Assembly (NCBI GenBank): GCA_022826945.1 | Contig: JAJDTY010000086.1 | Location: 32,810 to 96,809, forward strand | Length of the DNA stretch: 64,000 bases | Direction of reading: 5' to 3' | Source: Candidatus Binatia bacterium | GTDB taxonomy: Bacteria > Desulfobacterota > Binatia > Bin18 | Part shown: positions 8,370 to 15,549 of the stretch, piece after piece | Layout: every line of letters starts with the position of its first letter | Position numbering within the stretch: position 1 is the first letter of the stretch | Made by a program: the position numbers and the translations under genes | The notes under the pieces: model-generated | Seen by the model: the letters and a program-made list of their open reading frames with translations, nothing else | Databases searched by the model: none | What the model was told of the DNA's origin: nothing

Positions 8370-9767
8370 ATGTTTACTCCCACCCGAGCCGGGCTCAGCG
8401 AAATTCTGTACTTTGCCTTGCCGATTATTATGTCGATGGCCTCGTACACGGTAATCGGTTTTGTTGACACCTGGATGGTGGCCCAAGTCGGCACGGCTGA
8501 GGTGGCCGCAGCCATGCCGGCCGGCATTATCGCCTATACGCTCACCGCCCTCCCGCTGGGCATTACGCAGTGCGTCAGCACGTTCGCCGCTCAGGCCCTG
8601 GGGAAGGAGAGACTCGACGAAGGCTCAATAGTCGCCTGGCAGGGTCTGTATTTGAGTGGGGTGGTCGGTCTCGCGTTCTTCGCATTGTGGCCAGCCGCCC
8701 CCCATTTCTTTTCCCCGTTTGGACACGAGCCGGACATTATTGCGCTTGAGGTCGTCTACTTCCGCATCCGGCTGTGGGGCATAGGCTTCTCGGTCGCCAT
8801 CGGCGCGCTGAGTGGCTTCTTCTACGGGATGCACAGGCCCAAGGTCCCACTCGCCGCCACGGTGATTGCCAATATCGTTAACGTCTGTTTCGCCTACACC
8901 TTGATCTTCGGCAAATTTGGCGCACCGGCCCTGGGTCTCAAGGGGGCGGCCCTGGCGATGGTGCTCAGCTTTGTCGTCCAGTTCGCGGTACTCTTTCGGG
9001 TCTTCCTCTCCCAGCCGTACGCAACCCAGTTTGCCACCCGGGCGGTCTGGAAGCCGAACTGGGTCGCGACCCGCCGGCTGCTGCACATTGGCCTGCCCGC
9101 CGGGACGCAGATGGCTATCGATGTCTTAGGCTGGGGCGTCTTGATTATTTTGATGGTTGGCCAGTTCGGCAAACAGCAACTGGCTGCCAGTAATATCGCC
9201 ATTCAATACATGACGGTCTCATTCATGCCCACGCTGGGGCTGGGCCAGGCGCTGACCGCGCTGGTCGGACGCTATATTGGAGAGGGTAAGCCCGACCTTG
9301 CCGTTCAACGCACGTATGAAGCGTTCTTTCTGGCCATGTTGTATATGGCGCTGATGGGCATGGGCTACGTCCTGTTTCGATTCTCTTTCCTGAGTTTTTT
9401 CAGCCAGGACCCGGTCGTCATCCAGGTCGGCAGTACCTTGCTGATCTGCGCGGCCCTGCTGCAAGTTTTTGACAGCATGGGCATTACCTTTGCAGGAGCC
9501 CTGCGCGGGGCGGGAGATACGCACTGGATTGCCGGGCTGACGCTCACGCTTTTAGTGTGTGTCTTCACGCCGCTCAGCCTGGGTTCGGTGCTCTTTACCA
9601 ATCTCGAATCCCTCGGACCGTGGCTGGCTGGTACCATTAACGTCTCTCTGTTTGGCTTGGGTTTATGGTGGCGCTTCTCCCGAGGACGCTGGCGGGAGAT
9701 TGATATTTTCGCTACGCAGCGTAGGAGGAGAGAGCGGGCAGCCGCTTCCGTGCAGGTCGCAGACTGA
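8370..9767 (+). CDS. MATE-family efflux transporter
   Basis: A 465-residue integral membrane protein with about 12 hydrophobic segments in two homologous halves, the MATE (multidrug and toxic compound extrusion) layout. Typical MATE blocks seen are LPIIMSMASYTVIGFVDTWMV at the N-terminus, the P-x-G loop (LPAGTQMAIDVLGW) opening the second half, and FMPTLGLGQALTALVGRYIGEG. It would export a cationic or xenobiotic compound in exchange for Na+ or H+. Its stop overlaps the start of the DUF3445 gene (TGATG), so the exporter and that enzyme are made together. The substrate is unknown. Confidence 0.92.
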   Translation: MFTPTRAGLSEILYFALPIIMSMASYTVIGFVDTWMVAQVGTAEVAAAMPAGIIAYTLTALPLGITQCVSTFAAQALGKERLDEGSIVAWQGLYLSGVVGLAFFALWPAAPHFFSPFGHEPDIIALEVVYFRIRLWGIGFSVAIGALSGFFYGMHRPKVPLAATVIANIVNVCFAYTLIFGKFGAPALGLKGAALAMVLSFVVQFAVLFRVFLSQPYATQFATRAVWKPNWVATRRLLHIGLPAGTQMAIDVLGWGVLIILMVGQFGKQQLAASNIAIQYMTVSFMPTLGLGQALTALVGRYIGEGKPDLAVQRTYEAFFLAMLYMALMGMGYVLFRFSFLSFFSQDPVVIQVGSTLLICAALLQVFDSMGITFAGALRGAGDTHWIAGLTLTLLVCVFTPLSLGSVLFTNLESLGPWLAGTINVSLFGLGLWWRFSRGRWREIDIFATQRRRRERAAASVQVAD

Positions 9768-10711
9768 TGACAACGTCGCCCTCAGATTTACCTTTTCCGT
9801 CTCCACCTGACTACGCGCCGTTCAAGGCCGAACCGTTTCGGCTCTCAATGGGACTCATACCGCTCAATCTCAAAGACTGGATCGAGCCCGATGCCCAGTG
9901 CGCCGTTGAGCTCAAAGAGAAAGAACGCCTCCTCACCGAACGGCACGCTGAAGTCTTTGCCGCTCTGCCTGAGGCGGATCCAGGTTCGGCTGAAACCTTG
10001 GCCCTGCTGGTTGAGCATCTCCCCAGCCGATTTCCAGAATTGTACAAGAGAAGCGGAGATCGGTTCGACAATCTTGCCACCGGCCAGCAGTGGGGGATTC
10101 ACGGCACGCCTTTACATCCACTCGATCTGGCAGGTCGGCTTATCCAGGAAGATCTCTGTCTCATGCAGCGGCAGGCGCACACCCAGGTCTACCATCTGGT
10201 CGGAGCGTCTTTATGCTTTCCGACGCGCTGGCGTTTAGCGGACAAAATTGGCAAGCCACTCAACACGATTCATGCGCCGATTCCCGGCTATGCGGAACAG
10301 CTCGCCAGCACTATGGACAAGTTTTTTGACCGGCTGAAAGTCGAGAGGCCCGTCTGGCGACTCAACTGGGCTCTGATGGACGACCCGACCCTTTTTCAGC
10401 CGACCAGGAGCAGTCGAAAACGTGCCGACATCACGCCGGAGAATGCCGGAGACAGCATCTGGCTGCGCATCGAACGACAGACCCTCCGCCGTCTGTCGCA
10501 TACCCGCGATATTCTGTTCACCATCCGCGTCTACGTCAGACCCCTCGCTCACCTCGCCACGCAGCCAGACCACGCCGCTCGGCTTGCCGCGGCCCTGCGC
10601 GCCCTCCCCCAGCCCGTCCGGCGGTATAAAAACCTGCCGCCATTTCTTGACGCGGCCTTGGCGTGGCTGGAGCGGACGGCAGAGAAGAAGAGCAACTCTT
10701 TCCAAACGTAG
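9767..10711 (+). CDS. DUF3445 protein, haem-dependent oxidative N-demethylase-like
   Basis: A 314-residue protein of the DUF3445/HODM family. Marks are the N-terminal MGLIPLNLKDWIEPD, a mid-region HLVGASLCFPTRWRLADKIGK and IHAPIPGYAE, then RIERQTLRRLSHTRDILFTIRVY near the end. Characterised relatives (HODM alpha subunit) bind haem and catalyse oxidative demethylation of dimethylamine-type compounds, often with partner subunits that I do not see here. The TGATG overlap with the MATE gene suggests a shared role, for example modifying and exporting an amine; that is inference. About 160 bp without a convincing gene separate it from the convergent TetR gene. Confidence 0.82.
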   Translation: MTTSPSDLPFPSPPDYAPFKAEPFRLSMGLIPLNLKDWIEPDAQCAVELKEKERLLTERHAEVFAALPEADPGSAETLALLVEHLPSRFPELYKRSGDRFDNLATGQQWGIHGTPLHPLDLAGRLIQEDLCLMQRQAHTQVYHLVGASLCFPTRWRLADKIGKPLNTIHAPIPGYAEQLASTMDKFFDRLKVERPVWRLNWALMDDPTLFQPTRSSRKRADITPENAGDSIWLRIERQTLRRLSHTRDILFTIRVYVRPLAHLATQPDHAARLAAALRALPQPVRRYKNLPPFLDAALAWLERTAEKKSNSFQT

Positions 10712-10873
10712 TGCACCCATGGAGCAAGAGGAGGCACGCATCTCTCCTTCACGGTCCGACTCCACGACAGTTTACGAGCGCGGCAGCGCCGGGGGATGGA
10801 GCAGGGTCTTCGACTTCGCTAGCGCTACGCTCGAACGGAAGGAGGCTCCGTAAAAATGTCGTATCCTGAGTCT

Positions 10874-11464
10874 TCACGGTAGAGGCTCAAGCGTGTCAAT
10901 CAGACGACGGGCACACTCGTAGGCCGCCTTTCTATACGTGTCGGGAAGTTGCAACGGCGCCAGCGCTTCGTAATTGGAATACAGAGCAATGATACCGGAG
11001 GCTACAGTCCAGCAGTTTTTTCGACTGGCCTGAGGAAAGGCGAGATTGAGCTGAGTGGCCACCACCTGAATAAATTCTTCCATCGATTGACCGAGAAGCT
11101 CTTGGATTTTTGGATACTGTCCGGCCTCGACGACGAGCTTTCCGAAAATGATGCTCTCTTCACTCACGCCTGAAGATGTTGGAGAAAAAAGCCATGCTAA
11201 CAGCTTTTGGGCACGATCTTTCCGCGGGAGATAGGCAACGAGCTTCTCCAGTTGCCCGCTATATTTCTCAACGAGACGTTCAACCAGAGCACTGATGAGG
11301 GCAGATCGATTGCCAATATAGTGCCGCAGGATACTCCGTTTGACCCCTGCTTCTTCAGCTACGCGTTCGAGCGAAGACCCTTCTAGGCCGTACTGCAAGA
11401 CGCACCGCTCAAAGGCGTCAAGAATTTGAGCCGTCCGTTCTTGCGTGAGATCTCTCCGTGGCAT
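10874..11464 (-). CDS. TetR/AcrR-family transcriptional regulator
   Basis: A 196-residue regulator. Residues about 6-55 form the TetR DNA-binding domain: ERTAQILDAFERCVLQYGLEGSSLERVAEEAGVKR with the recognition helix SILRHYIGNRSALI. The rest is an all-helical ligand-binding domain with no recognisable ligand class. It is divergent from the DUF2141 / membrane protein / Rieske operon, with 181 bp between start codons. The palindromes at 11581-11625 on that operon's promoter are its likely operator, so I infer that it represses the operon and perhaps itself until an inducer binds. Confidence 0.9.
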   Translation of the reverse strand: MPRRDLTQERTAQILDAFERCVLQYGLEGSSLERVAEEAGVKRSILRHYIGNRSALISALVERLVEKYSGQLEKLVAYLPRKDRAQKLLAWLFSPTSSGVSEESIIFGKLVVEAGQYPKIQELLGQSMEEFIQVVATQLNLAFPQASRKNCWTVASGIIALYSNYEALAPLQLPDTYRKAAYECARRLIDTLEPLP

Positions 11465-11580
11465 CGGTCCTCTCGTCGCCGCCGCTAAGCTTGTTCTACC
11501 CGAGCGCTGGCCGGGAGCAAAGACCGGTCAATCTCCGCTTGTGGCTGGTTGAAGAAGAAAGAGTTATATATATTTTCATT

Positions 11581-11625
11581 ATTGACAATCTATTTTCTCC
11601 CCTGTAGATTGTCGATATTGACAAT
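11581..11625 (+). promoter_or_regulatory. Promoter with triple ATTGWCAAT operator
   Basis: TTGACA (11582-11587), a 17-bp spacer and TAGATT (11605-11610) make a sigma-70-type promoter 36 bp before the DUF2141 start. The 9-bp near-palindrome ATTGWCAAT occurs three times: 11581-11589 (exact, over the -35), 11608-11616 (one mismatch, over the -10) and 11617-11625 (exact). The last two form the inverted repeat ATTGTC-N6-GACAAT. The first and second also belong to a 12-bp inverted repeat, 11581-11592 with 11605-11616, one mismatch. The placement is that of a repressor site for the divergent TetR protein. Confidence 0.7.
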
Positions 11626-11645
11626 TTTAAGAGGAGGACAAAATC

Positions 11646-12122
11646 ATGCTATATAGACAACATCGCGCGCTTACACAAACCTTGAAGAAAGGCGTCAGTA
11701 CCCTGGGTCTTCTGGCTGGTATGAGCCTCACCCCCATCCACGGTTGGGCAGGGGATCTCACTATAGAAGTGAGAGGGGTACGCAACGCGCAGGGCAATAT
11801 CATCGCCGTACTCTATGATGAGCAACAGGCATTCCTTGCTCAGGACTGGATGCGCGCAACGGCAAGCGTACAACTCGTCGCACGGGAAGGGACGACACGG
11901 TTTACTATTCATGATCTCAACCCAAAGTCCTATGCCGTTGCCGTCCTGCACGATGAGAACGGGAATGCGGATCTCGACCTGCGGGATGCTGTGCCGACTG
12001 AGGGCTACGCGTATTCCCAAGGAGCAGGGCAGTTCCAACTCCCTTCTTTTGAGGAGGCGCGCTTCGAGGTTACCAGCAAAGATGCTCCGGTTATCATCCA
12101 GCTCATCTATCATCAGCGTTAA
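11646..12122 (+). CDS. Secreted DUF2141 protein
   Basis: A 158-residue exported protein: a signal peptide with a basic start, a hydrophobic core (STLGLLAGMSLTPIHG) and a cleavage site near GWAG (about residue 36), then a DUF2141 domain. Domain marks are LTIEVRGVRNAQGNIIAVLYD near the start of the mature protein, then YAVAVLHDENGNADLDLRD with the Asp/Asn-rich loop typical of the family. The function of DUF2141 is unknown; it is a small periplasmic beta-sandwich-like domain. GAGGAGG precedes the ATG. First gene of the operon with a small membrane protein and a Rieske oxygenase. Confidence 0.85.
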   Translation: MLYRQHRALTQTLKKGVSTLGLLAGMSLTPIHGWAGDLTIEVRGVRNAQGNIIAVLYDEQQAFLAQDWMRATASVQLVAREGTTRFTIHDLNPKSYAVAVLHDENGNADLDLRDAVPTEGYAYSQGAGQFQLPSFEEARFEVTSKDAPVIIQLIYHQR

Positions 12123-12156
12123 GACTCCCAGCGAGTGCTCCTTTGGAGAGAAGCAC

Positions 12157-12414
12157 ATGAAGGCTACCAAATGGCGCTCTGTTCTCGGTCTCCTCCTCGT
12201 CTATATCGCTGTGTTTCTCAATTGGCAGTGGCTGTGGGGCGTACTGTTCTTGTTCTGGATTATCCCCGATTTTTTTACCGGAGAGACCTCTTTTATTGAG
12301 CCTATCGAGCGACAAGAGAATCCTATCCTGTACTGGACAATTCTCCTGACGTGGCTTGTCTTGAGCCTCTATCTGCTGGCGACCCTTTTCTTTGATGAAG
12401 GGGTTCTTTTATGA
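12157..12414 (+). CDS. Small two-helix membrane protein
   Basis: An 85-residue protein with hydrophobic helices at about residues 8-38 (SVLGLLLVYIAVFLNWQWLW and FLFWIIPDFF) and 58-78 (ILYWTILLTWLVLSLYLLAT), joined by a short acidic loop. I chose the ATG at 12157 because GGAGAG lies 7 bp before it and the frame upstream runs over the DUF2141 gene. Its stop overlaps the Rieske start (ATGA), so translation is coupled. It may anchor the oxygenase or pass electrons to it from the membrane; there are no redox-ligand motifs. No family recognised. Confidence 0.75.
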   Translation: MKATKWRSVLGLLLVYIAVFLNWQWLWGVLFLFWIIPDFFTGETSFIEPIERQENPILYWTILLTWLVLSLYLLATLFFDEGVLL

Positions 12415-13565
12415 GTACGACCCTAACCATCCCTGTCCTTCCTGTTGAAGCGTATACTTCCCAAGACTGGTTTGAAGTCGAGCAGCGGGTCATTTTTAGT
12501 CAGACCTGGCAATTTGCCGGGCTCATCGAAGACCTGGCCGAGCCTGGAGATTATTTGACAGTTCAGGCTGGGCAGAACAATATCGTCGTCCTATGCGACA
12601 GGGACAGACAGCTACGTGCGTTTCACAATATCTGTCGCCACCGAGGCACGCCGCTCCTGCGCGCTGCCGGGCGGATTCACGGGGCCATTACGTGTCCTTA
12701 TCACAATTGGATGTATTCATTTGAAGGCACGCTCATAGGCGTCCCGCAAAAAAGTACTCAATTCCCTGAGACTGATCTCCGGCAGCTCTGCTTGCACCAC
12801 GCTTCGGTAGAGACCTGGCGTGGGATGATTTTTACGCACTCTGACTCACACGCGGAGCCTTTAACGCGGTGGTTTACCGGCGTGGAGGAATATCTGGGGC
12901 CGCACCAGCCCGAAGAGCTAGTCGAAGATGAGAGTGCTCGCACCCGCCATGAGATCAATGCGAATTGGAAAGTTGTGGTCGAAAACTATATTGATGGCTA
13001 CCACTTGTCTCACCTGCATTCCGATACCTTGTCTATGTACAATCACAAAAAAATTGAATCTGGCTTCGTCGGCCCGCACTTTGTTTTTTATCAACCACTA
13101 GCCAAAGACTATTTGGACAGCATCGAGACAAAAACTCGTCTCTCCGTGGGTGACCATATCCCGACAGAGCAACTTGGGGCGTATGTGCCCCTGTTATTTC
13201 CGAACCTTGGACTCGCAGAAACAGAGGCGGACTGGTCGATCTTCCATATTATTCCACTCACACCCGAGAAGACGCTGGTTAAAACGCGCTCGAAGTTGAT
13301 ACCTGTGTCCCCGTGGGCTTATACCAAACGACAATGGGCTTCTTGGGAATATTGTCAGTCACAAGGTCAGAAGCCATCAAACACTCAGAATGAGCAAGAC
13401 CCTCTGGCCTCCGGCGATTTTATGGCGGAGGATATATTTATCTGTGAGCAATTACAGAGCGCTCTTCGGTCCCCCTATTTCGCTGTCAGCGCGACAGCAA
13501 AAGACCTGGAACAATCAATCGTACAGTTTCAGAAATTGATCAAAAATTGGGTTGAAAGCAGTTGA
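12411..13565 (+). CDS. Rieske [2Fe-2S] oxygenase, alpha-subunit type
   Basis: A 384-residue ring-hydroxylating-type oxygenase. The Rieske cluster ligands are C75-R-H77 and C95-P-Y-H98 (ICRHRGTPLL...ITCPYHNWMYSFEG). The catalytic iron motif follows in VVENYIDGYHLSHLH (the two His of D-G-Y-H-x3-H), in a START-like C-terminal domain. It uses O2 and two electrons to hydroxylate or demethylate an organic substrate. No ferredoxin or reductase gene is nearby. Being in an operon with an exported DUF2141 protein and a membrane protein, and under a TetR regulator, it may act on a hydrophobic or membrane-related compound; that is inference. Confidence 0.9.
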   Translation: MSTTLTIPVLPVEAYTSQDWFEVEQRVIFSQTWQFAGLIEDLAEPGDYLTVQAGQNNIVVLCDRDRQLRAFHNICRHRGTPLLRAAGRIHGAITCPYHNWMYSFEGTLIGVPQKSTQFPETDLRQLCLHHASVETWRGMIFTHSDSHAEPLTRWFTGVEEYLGPHQPEELVEDESARTRHEINANWKVVVENYIDGYHLSHLHSDTLSMYNHKKIESGFVGPHFVFYQPLAKDYLDSIETKTRLSVGDHIPTEQLGAYVPLLFPNLGLAETEADWSIFHIIPLTPEKTLVKTRSKLIPVSPWAYTKRQWASWEYCQSQGQKPSNTQNEQDPLASGDFMAEDIFICEQLQSALRSPYFAVSATAKDLEQSIVQFQKLIKNWVESS

Positions 13566-13654
13566 CACCCCGAACATAACACCGAGTTGTAAAGCATAAC
13601 GCAAAGCAAGGGACGGGGCTTTTTCTTCCTCGTCGCTCACAGTAAAAGAGAGGC

Positions 13655-14146
13655 ATGAAAGATTTAACACTCTTAGGACGTACAGTGGGCGAACTGCTCA
13701 AGACGCATCGCCACACGATTGCGGTAGCCGAGTCTTCAGCCGGCGGTTTGATCTCGGCGGCTCTCCTGACCGTGCCGGGAGCGTCGGCGTATTTTCTGGG
13801 CGGCGGGGTGATCTATACCCATGAAGCGCGTCGGTCACTACTGGCCCTGCCCGACGAAGCGCTTGAAGGTATTCGAGCGAGTACCGAGGAGTATGCGCTA
13901 CGTCTTGCTCATCAGGTGCGGGAGCGTTTTGGGACAACCTGGGGGCTGAGTGAAACCGGAGCAACCGGACCGACCGGCAACCGCTACGGTGATGCAGCCG
14001 GGCATGCGTGCTTTGCTGTTGTCGGACCGGTTGAAGAAACGTTGACCTTAGAGACCGGCAGTCCGGACCGGGAAGCAAATATGTGGACATTCACCCAGAC
14101 CGCCCTTGATTTGCTAACCCAGTCTATTCAAAAAAGCTCCACGTGA
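13655..14146 (+). CDS. pncC: CinA C-terminal-domain protein, nicotinamide-nucleotide amidohydrolase
   Basis: A 163-residue stand-alone CinA C-terminal domain. AVAESSAGGLISAALLTVPGAS (about 23-44) matches the AES-x-x-GG active-site region with the catalytic Ser, and SETGATGPTGNRYGD (about 107-121) is the conserved GATGP block. The family deamidates NMN to NaMN for NAD salvage. The N-terminal CinA (molybdopterin-binding) domain is absent here and is encoded as a separate gene at 35969-36706. GAGAGG lies before the ATG. Likely followed by the secreted protein at 14157. Confidence 0.88.
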   Translation: MKDLTLLGRTVGELLKTHRHTIAVAESSAGGLISAALLTVPGASAYFLGGGVIYTHEARRSLLALPDEALEGIRASTEEYALRLAHQVRERFGTTWGLSETGATGPTGNRYGDAAGHACFAVVGPVEETLTLETGSPDREANMWTFTQTALDLLTQSIQKSST

Positions 14147-14156
14147 GGAGATTTCC

Positions 14157-14630
14157 ATGTCGTGTCGTATTCTCAAAGCACTGAAAACAACGCTCTTCCT
14201 CATTTGTTGCCTGAGCCTGCTACCAGCCCCTTCGGTCTGGGCGCAGGGCGGAGTCGGCGTGGGCGGCGACCGGCCCTCGGCCAAGACCCGGCGCTTTCCT
14301 TTCAAAGTAGTGGTGACCGGCTTTCTCAATACCGATCCGGCCCCGGATGCCCTAGCGGTCATCCAACTCGGCGTGACCGGCTATCGGGGCGATTTCCAAC
14401 TCGAAGTCACGAATGTCACCGCGCCCGACTCGCCCCAGCTTACCCCGCGGCAGATTTTCCTGCACCGAGCCGGCAAGAGAAAGGCCGACCTCGATGTGAC
14501 CGGTCCCCGTGACACACTCGCAAAAATCGCGCAGGCCCAGCCCGGCACCCCACTTGAACTCACCGGCTGGTACGCCCAGCGTGACGGCGAGTTTCGACTC
14601 GAAAACGTTCGCATTGTCGGCTTTGAGTAG
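14157..14630 (+). CDS. Secreted protein of unknown function
   Basis: A 157-residue protein with a clear signal peptide (KTTLFLICCLSLLPAPSVWA, cleavage after the VWA-Q site near residue 29). The mature part starts with a Gly-rich segment, then alternating beta-type sequence ending in LENVRIVGF. A GGAG site precedes the ATG. It shares no domain I can name. It lies 10 bp after the CinA-type gene and ahead of the decayed protease propeptide, so it could be exported with the protease region or be unrelated. Confidence 0.7.
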   Translation: MSCRILKALKTTLFLICCLSLLPAPSVWAQGGVGVGGDRPSAKTRRFPFKVVVTGFLNTDPAPDALAVIQLGVTGYRGDFQLEVTNVTAPDSPQLTPRQIFLHRAGKRKADLDVTGPRDTLAKIAQAQPGTPLELTGWYAQRDGEFRLENVRIVGFE

Positions 14631-14647
14631 TCGGGGACAAATAATTG

Positions 14648-15401
14648 ATGGCTCTATGCCATTCCAGAACGCTGTCTATCCTTCTCGTGCTCCTACTGTT
14701 GGTTACCATCTGTAGCGTCGTACAGGCTCAGCCAAAACGACCGCTCACGATTCCAGTGAAGCCAAGCAATCCTCAGCAGTCAGCGGCAGTGCAGCCCCTA
14801 CCCGCGCGGGCAGAAATCCGCCGTGACCTGCACCTGGTTTTGAAAGCTTCGAATCTTTCCGAGCGTCTGGAGCACGACCTGGGTTTTGCCCAACTGCAAG
14901 CGAGCAAGCAATTCGAAGATATTGCCCTTGCGTTTTCACGCCTATCGGGCTGATTTCCGGCTCAGTCAGCCTGCTGACGAGTTCCGAGTGTAGTCAGTCG
15001 AGACCGATGCTCTGGGGCTAACCCACGTCCGTCGGCAACAGACCTTTCATGACATCCCTGTCTGGGCAGCCGAGTTGGTTGTGCACTTGAACGCCGACAC
15101 CCAGGTCTACCTCGTCCAGGGGCGCTATATTCCAACTCCGCACAATCTGTCTCCCGACCCGGAGCTGACAGAACAGACGGCATTACAGCAGGCTGCTGAC
15201 CACCTGGGGCAACCTCTCACTAGGTGTCTCAAATGCCAGGCGACACTCGTGATTGTTGCGGCAGAAGGCAAAGCTCCACGTCTGGCCTATTGCGTCCTGG
15301 CTCTCCTGAGTGTGTCCGAGGGGAGGGAGGTCATGGTTGATGCTCAGACGGGCGGGGTATTGCAAAAACTGTCAACTGTACAGAGAAGACGCCAGCCATA
15401 G
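14648..15401 (+). pseudogene. Decayed M4-protease propeptide (FTP/PepSY) fragment
   Basis: An intact start (ATG 14648) with a signal peptide (SILLVLLLLVTICSVVQA) runs to a TGA at 14951. Shifting frame just before that stop continues the homology (FHAYRADFRLSQPADEF), which meets a TAG at 14991 in the new frame and then continues to 15401. The continuing part aligns with the propeptide of the intact protease just downstream: HVRRQQTFHDIPVWAAEL matches HLRFRQQYQGVPVWPADI, and YIPTPHNLSPDPELTEQTAL matches FVPTPKNLSTTPTLDEATAV. No catalytic domain follows. One frameshift and one stop make it a broken paralogue rather than a working gene, unless the short N-terminal frame is still expressed. Confidence 0.7.
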
Positions 15402-15549
15402 AGACCTTGACAGATAAAGGCGTTCTCGGATAGGTGCCTTTGGAGATACAAACAATATGCATGTAAGGAAGAATGTAGAGAAGCCTGTGTTTTTCCTGGT
15501 CAGAATTTTCCAAACCGAGACACTGCCAAGCAAACAATAGCACAAGGCT

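Noticed and set aside
10720..10853. Possible 44-codon gene on the plus strand between the DUF3445 and TetR genes
   Set aside because: No convincing ribosome site, low-complexity product and no recognisable domain; treated as intergenic.
13566..13654. Possible terminator AAAGC...GCTTTTTC after the TetR-linked Rieske gene
   Set aside because: Stem of only four to five pairs; too weak to list.
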